Shown here piece after piece: positions 16,957 through 24,705 of a stretch of 45,273 bases of DNA (positions are counted from its first letter, which is position 1; each line of letters starts with the position of its first letter). Source of the stretch: Conservatibacter flavescens. Lineage in GTDB: Bacteria > Pseudomonadota > Gammaproteobacteria > Enterobacterales > Pasteurellaceae. The DNA lies in the NCBI RefSeq assembly GCF_002795425.1, contig NZ_PHHA01000034.1, positions 1 to 45,273 on the forward strand. Reading direction: 5' to 3'. The translations under genes were made by a program, and so were the position numbers. The notes below the pieces were generated by a model. The model had not been told where the DNA came from, did no database searches, and saw only the letters and a list, made by a program, of their open reading frames with translations.

Positions 16957-19403
16957 TATGCACCTCCTACCGCAGCAATTTGTACTAAATTGGTATGTTG
17001 TGGATTCCCTTTTGATAAAGGCGAAGGGCGCTGAGTGGTTAAGACATTGAAGCTGCCGTTATGATCGACTTTTTGACCATCAGGCTTGTACCATGCCCCC
17101 TCGCCCATAGCAACAACACCAGGTAAAATACGTGGAGTCACATTTGCCATAACACGAGTTTCACCGCGATCGTTAAAGATACGTACCATTTGATTATGTT
17201 TAATACCACGTTGGGCGGCATCAATTGGATTAATCCAAACGGATTGTAAGGAGGCTTGATCCAATACATCAACGTTTCCATAAGTGGAATGCACACGAGA
17301 TTTATAATGAAAACCCACTAATTGCAATGGGTATTGCGCGCGTTTAGGGTCATCCCAACCCTCCACAGCAGGCGCATAAATAGGAAGTGGGCTAATGATA
17401 TCCCCCTCTTGCAATTCCCAAGTTTCAGCAATTTTGGCTAAACGCTCAGAGTAGACTTCGATTTTGCCTGATGGCGTAGTTAATGGATTAGCAATAGGAT
17501 CTTCTCGGAATTTTTTAAATGCCACCATATGTCCATTTGGATCTTTTTGCTTGATAATGCCACGTTCACGAAATTCTTCGAAGCTGATATCTTGGAAGAA
17601 AGGGTTTTTGCTTTGTGTTTGTTGATAGAGATGACGTAGCCACTCTTCTTGGGTTCGACCTTCAGTAAAAATCTCTTTTGCCCCCATTTTTTCGGCAATA
17701 CCGCTGAGAATTTCATAAATTGGTTTGCATTCAAATTGTGGTTCAATGGCTTTATCTGCAAAGATGACGTATCCCATGTTACCCGCAGAACCGTCCATAC
17801 AGAAATCCATTTGTTCAGAAGTTGTACAGTCTGGTAGCAGAATATCTGCACATTTAGCTGTAGAGGTCATATGGTTATCAATGACAACAAGCATTTCTAA
17901 CTGACTTTCATCACTGAGAATATCTAATGTGCGGTTAATATCCGAATGCTGATTAATAATACAGTTGCCTGCATAATTCAGAATAAACTTGATATTCTTG
18001 TTTAATTTTTCCGCGCCTTTTAAACCATCTTTTAAGGCTGTCATTTCTGTTCCACGAGTGACTGCATCGGTCCACATAAAAATAGGAATTTTTGCTTTAA
18101 TTGGATTATCCATTGCGGGCAAGCGGACAAACGGAATCGTATAGAAACCCTCGCGAGAGCCACTATTACCGCCACTAATACCAACATTCCCAGTCAAACA
18201 TGCTAACATAGCAATTGCTCGTGATGTTTGTTCGCCGTTGGCATGGCGTTGTGGTCCCCAACCTTGACAAATATAGGCGGGTTTAGTGGTGGCGATTTCA
18301 CGCGCTAAACGTACAATAGTTGCTTTAGGAATGGAGGTAATTTTTTCAGCCCATTCTGGTGTTTTCGCAATACCATCTTCGCCATCACCCAAAATATAGG
18401 CTTTATAATGGGCATTGGGTTTAGCAGAGGCTGGCAAGGTTTTTTCATCGTAACCAACACAATAGGTGTCTAAAAAAGCTTGGTCTACTAAATTTTCAGT
18501 GATCATGACATAAGCCATACCTTCGACAAATGCAGCATCAGTACCCGGACGAATAGGCACCCATTCGTCTTCACGTCCACCAGCAGTATCATTATAGCGA
18601 GGATCAATCATAATCATCTTAGCTTGAGAACGCTCCATCGCTTGTTGTGCTAAATAAGTCACTCCACCACCACTCATACGGGTTTCTGCCGGATTGTTAC
18701 CGAAATAGACAACTAATTTAGAGTTCTCAATATCGGTCGGACTGTTTGCCGCGTTACTACCATACATGAACGGCATGGCTTCAAAGATTTGTGAATAACT
18801 ATAAGTACCATGATGGCCAAGACAGCCTCCAATACTGTTCATAAAACGGCTTGCAATGCTACGAGGAGGAGGATAAGAAGCAGCTACGGTTGCGCCAATA
18901 GTGCCGGTGGCAAATGGCAAATATAAACTTTCATTGCCGTGTTCTTTAATAATGCGCTTTAAGTTGTTGGCGATTTCTTCAAAGGCTTCTTCCCAGCTAA
19001 TGCGTTTAAATTTTCCTTCACCACGTTTTCCAATACGTTTCATTGGATACTTTAAGCGATCAGGGTTATATACGCGACGGCGCATAGATCGTCCACGTGC
19101 ACAAGCTCGAACTTGATGAAAATCGCCATAAATATCTTCACCTAAATTGTCTGTTTCCACATAGGTAATTACACCGTCTTTCACATGCATACGTAATGGG
19201 CAACGGCTGTGGCAATTAACGGTGCAGGCGCTCCAAACAAGTTTTTCTTCTTGTAATGATGGTGGAGTAGTCTGGTTTTGTGCTTTGGCAATTGGAATGG
19301 ATAAATTATTGGCAACCAATGCTGCACTACCTAAGACGACGCTATTTTTTAATAAATCACGACGTGGTAGTGAGGTTGGTTGATCTGAAACAAGCTTGTG
19401 CAT
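16956..19403 (-). CDS. dmsA: DMSO reductase catalytic molybdenum subunit DmsA
   Basis: Periplasm-facing bis-MGD molybdoenzyme that reduces S- and N-oxides in anaerobic respiration. In H. influenzae, as I recall it, DmsABC acts on methionine sulfoxide and is induced by hypochlorite. The 815-residue precursor (E. coli DmsA 814) begins with a twin-arginine signal, LPRRDLLKN with the arginines at 14-15, and a likely cleavage near AKA at residue 41. The FS0 cluster ligands are Cys60, Cys64, Cys68 and Cys101. The GGCLGHHGTYSYS stretch near 192-204 covers the site of the molybdenum-ligand serine. TAGGGGGA precedes the start. An FNR box lies 72 bases upstream. Confidence 0.97.
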   Translation of the reverse strand: MHKLVSDQPTSLPRRDLLKNSVVLGSAALVANNLSIPIAKAQNQTTPPSLQEEKLVWSACTVNCHSRCPLRMHVKDGVITYVETDNLGEDIYGDFHQVRACARGRSMRRRVYNPDRLKYPMKRIGKRGEGKFKRISWEEAFEEIANNLKRIIKEHGNESLYLPFATGTIGATVAASYPPPRSIASRFMNSIGGCLGHHGTYSYSQIFEAMPFMYGSNAANSPTDIENSKLVVYFGNNPAETRMSGGGVTYLAQQAMERSQAKMIMIDPRYNDTAGGREDEWVPIRPGTDAAFVEGMAYVMITENLVDQAFLDTYCVGYDEKTLPASAKPNAHYKAYILGDGEDGIAKTPEWAEKITSIPKATIVRLAREIATTKPAYICQGWGPQRHANGEQTSRAIAMLACLTGNVGISGGNSGSREGFYTIPFVRLPAMDNPIKAKIPIFMWTDAVTRGTEMTALKDGLKGAEKLNKNIKFILNYAGNCIINQHSDINRTLDILSDESQLEMLVVIDNHMTSTAKCADILLPDCTTSEQMDFCMDGSAGNMGYVIFADKAIEPQFECKPIYEILSGIAEKMGAKEIFTEGRTQEEWLRHLYQQTQSKNPFFQDISFEEFRERGIIKQKDPNGHMVAFKKFREDPIANPLTTPSGKIEVYSERLAKIAETWELQEGDIISPLPIYAPAVEGWDDPKRAQYPLQLVGFHYKSRVHSTYGNVDVLDQASLQSVWINPIDAAQRGIKHNQMVRIFNDRGETRVMANVTPRILPGVVAMGEGAWYKPDGQKVDHNGSFNVLTTQRPSPLSKGNPQHTNLVQIAAVGGA

Positions 19404-19445
19404 AAAATCCCCCTAAATTTATTTAAAAAAGTAAAAGATGGGGAC

Positions 19446-19488
19446 ATAATATAGGGAGAGTAATGCTAACTATATTGAGTTAAATCAA
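19446..19488 (-). promoter_or_regulatory. FNR-dependent dmsA promoter
   Basis: TTGAGTTAAATCAA (19475-19488) matches TTGAT-N4-ATCAA with one change. On the minus strand TATATT/TATTAT -10-like hexamers lie at 19453-19446. The FNR centre therefore falls near -41 relative to a start around 19440, the classic class II activation geometry. Confidence 0.7.
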
Positions 19489-19608
19489 TTTTTGCCGGAG
19501 ATGAGATTAAATCAAAAATAATTGAGATTTTTTCGCAAGAAAATCTAATAGTAATCAAATAAGATGAATGCACAGAATATTGACTGCCCCATTATACAAG
19601 GTAAAACT

Positions 19609-20208
19609 ATGACCTCTACTACGATAAATTGGATTTCAATTAGTGGCCGCTTATTAGGCTCATTATTTTATTACGCGCCCGATGAGGAAAAAGTGCGGTC
19701 TGTTTTAGATTATTTTCAGCAAAATAACTGGCAGGCTGAATGGTTAGGATTAAAAAATCCAGAAAAAATAACCGCACTTTTAAACAATACCGCGCATTTA
19801 TCTGTTCAGTATCAAACGATGTTTATTGGGCCTAATGCTTTGCCTGCACCGCCTTGGGGGTCTGTTTATTTAGATAAAGAATCGGTTATTTTTGGGGATT
19901 CATTATTGAAATTGCGCGATTTTTTGCGCCATCATCAAATTGAGTTTGTGCGCTTACAAGATGAACCAGAAGATCACATTGGATTGATGTTAATGTTAGC
20001 GGCATATTTGGCAGAAAGTCGACCGGAATTGCTGATAGAATTTCTGCGGGATCATTTTCTGATTTGGAGCAGCCGCTATTTGGCACTACTCAGCGCGCAA
20101 CAAGACGCACCGTTTTATCAAGGCCTTGCATTATTAACGCAGGAGACGCTGGATTATTGGCAAACATGTTTGGCGATAGAGATTCCTAAAGTTCAGTTTT
20201 ATCGTTAG
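19609..20208 (+). CDS. dmsD: TorD/DmsD-family molybdoenzyme chaperone
   Basis: Cytosolic redox-enzyme maturation protein that binds the Tat signal of DmsA-type enzymes while the cofactor is inserted. All-helical; the family signature GPNALPAPPWGSVYLD is obvious near residues 66-81. From ATG 19609 it has 199 residues (E. coli DmsD 204). The upstream ATG at 19564 would add 15 residues but lacks a good ribosome-binding site. ATG 19609 has AAGG seven bases upstream. It is divergent from dmsA and followed 12 bases later by the napF-like gene. Two opposed uptake sequences lie inside it (19691-19699, 19771-19779). Confidence 0.9.
   Translation: MTSTTINWISISGRLLGSLFYYAPDEEKVRSVLDYFQQNNWQAEWLGLKNPEKITALLNNTAHLSVQYQTMFIGPNALPAPPWGSVYLDKESVIFGDSLLKLRDFLRHHQIEFVRLQDEPEDHIGLMLMLAAYLAESRPELLIEFLRDHFLIWSSRYLALLSAQQDAPFYQGLALLTQETLDYWQTCLAIEIPKVQFYR
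19691..19779. repeat. Two opposed DNA uptake signal cores in the dmsD gene
   Basis: Exact AAGTGCGGT at 19691-19699 and exact ACCGCACTT at 19771-19779, facing each other 71 bases apart. Too far apart to act as a terminator inside a translated gene. Confidence 0.85.
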
Positions 20209-20220
20209 TGGCCTGCTGTC

Positions 20221-20745
20221 ATGAAAGATGAACGTTATTATCATGCTTATTTATCTCATCATCACGTTTCTCGACGTGGATTATTACGTGGTATTTTCGG
20301 GGCAGCAGAAAAAGCTGGCACAATAACGCATGACAAACGTCAAGAAAGTCGCCCGCCTTTTTGTGCGACAGAGTCTCTGTTTTTAGCTGCTTGTACAGGG
20401 TGTGGAGAGTGTGTAAAGGCTTGTCCTTTCGGTTTGATTCAAATTAAGCAGCATAAAGCACATTTAGAAATAGATTATGCAAGCTGTAACTTTTGTGGAG
20501 AATGTGCGAAAGCATGTTCGACTAATGCCTTAAATTTACATTTTCCTGCAGATACGGAGTTACGTCCAATATTTAATCAGCAATGCTTATCTTATGGAGG
20601 CCAATCCTGTACAACATGCGTTGAAGCTTGTCCAAAACAGGCTATTTATATCGACCATGAAATACAAGTAAGCAAGGATTGTAATGGCTGCGGGGAATGT
20701 AAAATTGCTTGTTTTATGCAAGCGATTACTTTGCAGTTAAGTTAA
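20221..20745 (+). CDS. napF: NapF-like polyferredoxin
   Basis: Cytosolic ferredoxin-type protein of 174 residues. It has four cysteine groups: 58/61/64/68, 89/92/95/99, 122/130/133/137 (looser) and 154/157/160/164. An N-terminal VSRRGLLRG resembles the arginine motif of NapF. In E. coli, NapF assists maturation of the periplasmic nitrate reductase NapA. No nap genes are present here: it sits behind the TorD-type chaperone and opposite dmsABC. I infer that it serves DmsA maturation or supplies electrons to it. H. influenzae has, from memory, a similar extra ferredoxin near its dms genes. Confidence 0.85.
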   Translation: MKDERYYHAYLSHHHVSRRGLLRGIFGAAEKAGTITHDKRQESRPPFCATESLFLAACTGCGECVKACPFGLIQIKQHKAHLEIDYASCNFCGECAKACSTNALNLHFPADTELRPIFNQQCLSYGGQSCTTCVEACPKQAIYIDHEIQVSKDCNGCGECKIACFMQAITLQLS

Positions 20746-20748
20746 TGT

Positions 20749-20764
20749 AGGCAATCGTTTGCTT
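20749..20764 (+). promoter_or_regulatory. PurR box upstream of codBA
   Basis: AGGCAATCGTTTGCTT fits every fixed position of the PurR pattern ANGCAANCGNTTNCNT. It overlaps the -35 region of the codB promoter. E. coli codBA is repressed by PurR with hypoxanthine or guanine, so the same control is likely here. Confidence 0.75.
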
Positions 20765-20786
20765 TTGTGCATAACCGGACTATAAT
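20759..20786 (+). promoter_or_regulatory. codBA promoter
   Basis: A consensus TATAAT lies at 20781-20786. TTGCTT lies at 20759-20764, 16 bases upstream. The -35 is covered by the PurR box. Confidence 0.7.
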
Positions 20787-20818
20787 GACGAGATTTTTAT
20801 TTTATTATAAGGAATATT

Positions 20819-22039
20819 ATGAGTGCTGATAATTATAGTTTAAAGCCGGTGCCGCAACATGAACGCAAGGGTGTCATTGCCTTAACTTTCGTGATGTTAG
20901 GATTAACATTTTTCTCTGCAAGTATGTGGACCGGTGGGACACTTGGAACATCATTGACCTATGATGATTTTTGGCTGGCCGTGATCATAGGTAATCTGAT
21001 GTTGGGTGTTTATACGGCACTACTCGGTTACATTGGCGCAAAAACTGGATTAACAACCCATATCCTCGCGCGCTATTCTTTTGGTATAAAAGGCTCTTGG
21101 TTACCTTCTTTATTACTCGGCGGCACTCAAGTCGGTTGGTTTGGTGTTGGGGTCGCTATGTTTGCGATTCCTGTGAATAAATTTACTGGCATAGATGTGA
21201 ATATGCTGATTCTCGCCTCAGGTGCGTTGATGACAGCCACAGTATTTTTTGGTATTTCAGCATTGACAGTATTATCTGCTGTGGCTGTGCCGGCCATTGC
21301 GTTGTTAGGTGGCTATTCGGTCTATTTGGCTGTGGGAGAACTGGGCGGATTATCCGCTTTAAAAGCGATTGTGCCAGAAGAGAGTATGTCTTTATCTATG
21401 GCAATTACTTTGGTGGTGGGGTCGTTTATTAGTGCGGGTTCCTTGACGGCTGATTTTGTTCGTTTTGGTCGAAAGGCGAAGCAGGCTATTTTGATTGCAA
21501 TGATTGCATTCTTTTTAGGTAATTCCCTAATGTTTGTGTTTGGTGCTGCGGGGGCTGCTGCTAAAGGAATGGCGGATATTTCCGATGTTATGGTTGCACA
21601 AGGTTTATTATTGCCAGCGATTATTGTGTTAGGACTGAATATTTGGACAACGAATGATAATGCACTTTATGCTTCAGGTTTAGGCTTTGCCAATATTACA
21701 GGAGTAAGCAGTCGCATTTTATCTGTAGTCAATGGTATTGTCGGCACCCTTTGTGCGCTTTGGTTATATAATAATTTTGTGGGTTGGTTAACCTTTTTAT
21801 CTGCCGCTATTCCGCCTATAGGTGGTGTTATTATTGCCGATTACTTAACGCGTCGTCATGCTTACCAAGATTTTGAGCAAGCCCGTTTTGTGAATATTAA
21901 CTGGGCGGCTATTGTTGCGGTAGGGATTGGTGTAGCGTGTGGTAAATATTTACCGGGCATTATTCCCGTCAATGCCGTATTAGGTGGGGCAGTTGCTTAT
22001 TTGATTTTAAACCCAATTTTACGTAAGCCGTTTCAATAA
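20819..22039 (+). CDS. codB: Cytosine permease
   Basis: Inner-membrane cytosine:cation symporter of the NCS1 family, 406 residues with about twelve hydrophobic segments. The N-terminal region, with SMWTGGTLGTSLTYDDF near residues 35-50, and the TTHILARYSFGIKGSW loop near 78-93 match E. coli CodB (419). It is the first gene of codBA; codA starts 10 bases after its stop. A PurR box covers the promoter. Together the pair salvages exogenous cytosine to uracil and ammonia. Confidence 0.92.
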   Translation: MSADNYSLKPVPQHERKGVIALTFVMLGLTFFSASMWTGGTLGTSLTYDDFWLAVIIGNLMLGVYTALLGYIGAKTGLTTHILARYSFGIKGSWLPSLLLGGTQVGWFGVGVAMFAIPVNKFTGIDVNMLILASGALMTATVFFGISALTVLSAVAVPAIALLGGYSVYLAVGELGGLSALKAIVPEESMSLSMAITLVVGSFISAGSLTADFVRFGRKAKQAILIAMIAFFLGNSLMFVFGAAGAAAKGMADISDVMVAQGLLLPAIIVLGLNIWTTNDNALYASGLGFANITGVSSRILSVVNGIVGTLCALWLYNNFVGWLTFLSAAIPPIGGVIIADYLTRRHAYQDFEQARFVNINWAAIVAVGIGVACGKYLPGIIPVNAVLGGAVAYLILNPILRKPFQ

Positions 22040-22049
22040 GGAGTGAGAA

Positions 22050-23312
22050 ATGTTAATCAAAAATGTACATTTACCCAATAGAGAGGGGCTTTGGCAGATT
22101 TTAATTGAAAACGGTAAAATTCAAAAAATTTGTGAAAATCAGACCGCACTTGATTACAGCGGCGAAATCGTAGATGGTGAACAGGGGATCGCTTACCCAC
22201 CTTTTGTTGAACCACATATTCATTTAGATGCAACCCAAACGGCAGGGCAGCCAAATTGGAATCAATCGGGTACTTTATTTGAGGGGATTGAGCGCTGGGC
22301 GGAGAGAAAATCCTTACTGAGTCATGAAGACGTGAAAAGCCGAGCATGGAAAACCCTAAAATGGCAAATTGCCAATGGTGTGCAATATGTGCGAACCCAT
22401 GTTGATGTATCGGATCCCACTTTGACCGCTTTAAAAGCGATGTTAGAGGTGAAAAAAGAAGTTGCGCCTTGGGTTGATGTTCAAATTGTAGCCTTTCCTC
22501 AAGAAGGTATTTTGTCTTACCCAAATGGTGAACAGTTACTTGATCAGGCTATGGCGATGGGGGCTGATGTTGTTGGAGGCATTCCACATTTTGAATTTAC
22601 CCGTGAATATGGTGTGGAATCGATGCATATTGCTTTCCAAATTGCGCGCAAATATGGTAAACAAATTGATATTCATTGTGATGAAATTGATGATGAGCAA
22701 TCTCGTTTTGTCGAAACCGTTGCGGCGTTAGCATTAAAATATGAGATGGGGGATAAGGTAACTGCTAGCCATACGACAGCTATGCATTCCTACAATAACG
22801 CTTATGCTTCACGTTTATTTCGTTTATTGAAGATGTCCGGTATTCATTTTGTGGCCAATCCACTCGTGAATATTCACTTACAAGGGCGTTTTGATAGCTA
22901 CCCTAAACGACGTGGGGTTACGCGAGTGAAAGAAATGTTGAAAAATAATATTAATGTGTGTTTTGGGCATGATGATGTGTTTGATCCTTGGTATCCTCTA
23001 GGCACAGCAAATATGTTACAAGTATTACATATGGGGTTACATATTTGTCAGCTCATGGGGTATGGACAAATTAATGATGGCTTAAAATTAGTCACTGAAA
23101 ACAGCGCCAAAGCGTTAGGACTAATGGATTATGGCATTGTGGAGGGGAATAGTGCAAATCTCGTGATCTTGCCGGCTGAAAATGGGTTTGATGCAGTGCG
23201 TCGCCAAGTTCCAACTCGCTATTCTATTCGTCAGGGTAAAATTATTGCCCAAACACAGCTTGCTAAAACGCAGATCTATTTGACTGAAACTGAAACAGTA
23301 AATTATCGCTAA
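22050..23312 (+). CDS. codA: Cytosine deaminase
   Basis: Cytosolic metal-dependent amidohydrolase that converts cytosine to uracil and ammonia. The 420-residue protein (E. coli CodA 427) has the first metal ligands in EPHIHLDA (His56, His58). Further ligands and catalytic residues lie in DIHCDEIDD near 207-215, a His near 247 in TASHTTAM, and [18 protein letters not shown] near 310-327. AAGGAG precedes the start and it follows codB closely. An uptake sequence is at 22143-22151 and another lies just past the stop. Confidence 0.95.
   Translation: MLIKNVHLPNREGLWQILIENGKIQKICENQTALDYSGEIVDGEQGIAYPPFVEPHIHLDATQTAGQPNWNQSGTLFEGIERWAERKSLLSHEDVKSRAWKTLKWQIANGVQYVRTHVDVSDPTLTALKAMLEVKKEVAPWVDVQIVAFPQEGILSYPNGEQLLDQAMAMGADVVGGIPHFEFTREYGVESMHIAFQIARKYGKQIDIHCDEIDDEQSRFVETVAALALKYEMGDKVTASHTTAMHSYNNAYASRLFRLLKMSGIHFVANPLVNIHLQGRFDSYPKRRGVTRVKEMLKNNINVCFGHDDVFDPWYPLGTANMLQVLHMGLHICQLMGYGQINDGLKLVTENSAKALGLMDYGIVEGNSANLVILPAENGFDAVRRQVPTRYSIRQGKIIAQTQLAKTQIYLTETETVNYR
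22143..22151 (-). repeat. DNA uptake signal core
   Basis: Exact complement ACCGCACTT inside codA near its 5' end. Confidence 0.85.
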
Positions 23313-23317
23313 AATAG

Positions 23318-23326
23318 ACCGCACTT
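23318..23326 (-). repeat. DNA uptake signal core
   Basis: Exact complement ACCGCACTT just past the codA stop, touching the left arm of the following hairpin. Confidence 0.85.
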
Positions 23327-23361
23327 TTGCCCTGTTATGAATTTTATTCATAATGGGGCAA
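23327..23361 (+). terminator. Hairpin after codA
   Basis: A 16-bp stem, 23327-23342 with 23346-23361, has two G-U pairs and a TTT loop. A weak T-rich stretch follows (TTCTTTTC). It lies next to a codA-side uptake sequence (23318-23326). Probably the codBA terminator. Confidence 0.6.
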
Positions 23362-23436
23362 ATTCTTTTCATCCTTGCTTAAACAGAATTTTTGTTAGAA
23401 TACCTGACATCATTTGGATAAATAAAGGAAGTAGTT

Positions 23437-24585
23437 ATGACAGCATTATTTGAACACGCAAAACCTCGCACTAAAGCGCCTTATCGTTTTGATATGGTAG
23501 GCAGTTTTTTACGTCCTGAGAATTTAAAGCAAGCTCGTGCCCAATGTGCGTGTGGTGATATTTCTTGTGCAGATTTAACGCAAGTGGAAGATAGTGAAAT
23601 TGCAAAATTAGTTGCACAGCAAAAACGCGTGGGATTGAATGCCGTGAGTGATGGTGAGTTTCGCCGTACTTTTTGGCATTTGGATTTCCTTGCTGGGTTA
23701 GATGGTGTAGAAGAAGTCGATGCAGAAAAGTTTTCTGTACAGTTTAAAGCCCACAGTGTACGCCCAAAGACGTTAAAAATTGTGGATAAAGTAGATTTTT
23801 CACAAAACCACCCATTTGTCGCGCATTTTCGTTCGTTACAGCAAATTGCAGAGGGAACAGAAGTTAAATTGACGATTCCGTCTCCATCGATGTTGCATTT
23901 GATTACGAATGTGCGTGCTACAGATTATCAGCCTATCCCACGTTATGAAAATAACAATCAGCAGTTATTAGACGATATTGCCGCTGCCTATATTAAGGCG
24001 ATGCAAATTTTTTATCAGCTAGGCTGTCGGAATTTACAATTAGACGATACCAGCTGGGGTGAGTTTTGCGCGGAAGATAAACGCGAGGCCTATCAAGCGA
24101 GAGGGTTCGATTTAGATCAAATTGCTAAAGATTATGTGTATATGTTGAATAAAATTGTAGAGGCAAAACCCGCACAGGATTTAGCGATTACAATGCATAT
24201 TTGTCGTGGTAATTTCCGTTCAACCTGGTTTTCTTCTGGCGGCTATGAACCAGTGGCGGAAATTTTATTCGGCTCATGTCATGTAGATGGTTTCTTTTTA
24301 GAATATGATTCAGAACGAGCAGGGGATTTTAAACCGTTACGTTTTATTAAAGATCAGCAAGTGGTATTAGGCTTAGTTACATCAAAAGACGGTGCTTTAG
24401 AGAAGCGTGAAGACATTATTACACGTATCAAAGAGGCTGCGCAGTATGTGGATATTAACCAACTTTGTTTAAGTCCGCAATGTGGTTTTGCTTCCACAGA
24501 GGAAGGGAATATATTGACGGAAGAACAGCAGTGGGCAAAATTAGATTTTATCCGTGATATTGCAGAAGAAGTTTGGGGCAAATAG
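23437..24585 (+). CDS. Truncated ('core') cobalamin-independent methionine synthase family protein
   Basis: Homologous to the C-terminal catalytic barrel of MetE. The 382-residue protein lacks MetE's N-terminal half (MetE about 755), like Bacillus YxjG/YxjH and 'core-MetE' proteins. The zinc ligands of MetE are all visible: His254 and Cys256 (MHICRGN), Glu289 (LEYDSER) and Cys349 (SPQCGF). This predicts methyl transfer to homocysteine or a related thiol. The methyl donor need not be polyglutamyl-methyltetrahydrofolate. It stands alone between codBA and convergent brnQ. AAGGAAG precedes the start. No clear MetJ box is visible upstream. Confidence 0.82.
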   Translation: MTALFEHAKPRTKAPYRFDMVGSFLRPENLKQARAQCACGDISCADLTQVEDSEIAKLVAQQKRVGLNAVSDGEFRRTFWHLDFLAGLDGVEEVDAEKFSVQFKAHSVRPKTLKIVDKVDFSQNHPFVAHFRSLQQIAEGTEVKLTIPSPSMLHLITNVRATDYQPIPRYENNNQQLLDDIAAAYIKAMQIFYQLGCRNLQLDDTSWGEFCAEDKREAYQARGFDLDQIAKDYVYMLNKIVEAKPAQDLAITMHICRGNFRSTWFSSGGYEPVAEILFGSCHVDGFFLEYDSERAGDFKPLRFIKDQQVVLGLVTSKDGALEKREDIITRIKEAAQYVDINQLCLSPQCGFASTEEGNILTEEQQWAKLDFIRDIAEEVWGK

Positions 24586-24652
24586 CTGGAGTCGACACTG
24601 GTTAGCTGTTTTATCAAATTTCAACCCGAATTGATTTGATGATAATATCAGT

Positions 24653-24697
24653 AAAAGAGCGGTAAAAATAACATAATTTTTTACCGCTCTTTTTTTA
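24653..24697 (+). terminator. Bidirectional terminator between core-metE and brnQ
   Basis: A 15-bp stem, AAAGAGCGGTAAAAA with its complement (24654-24668 and 24678-24692), has a 9-base loop. T-runs lie on the plus side and A-runs before it, so both convergent genes can use it. The core AGAGCGGT resembles but does not match the uptake sequence. Confidence 0.85.
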
Positions 24698-24705
24698 TGC
24701 GCTTT

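Noticed and set aside
22057-22524. 155-codon minus-strand open frame antisense to codA
   Set aside because: It is a shadow of codA, which has full catalytic motifs, and its translation resembles no family I know.
23386-23436. Possible MetJ box upstream of the core MetE gene
   Set aside because: The best 8-mer, TGACATCA, matches 5 of 8 positions and its neighbours match 4 or fewer, so no tandem array exists.
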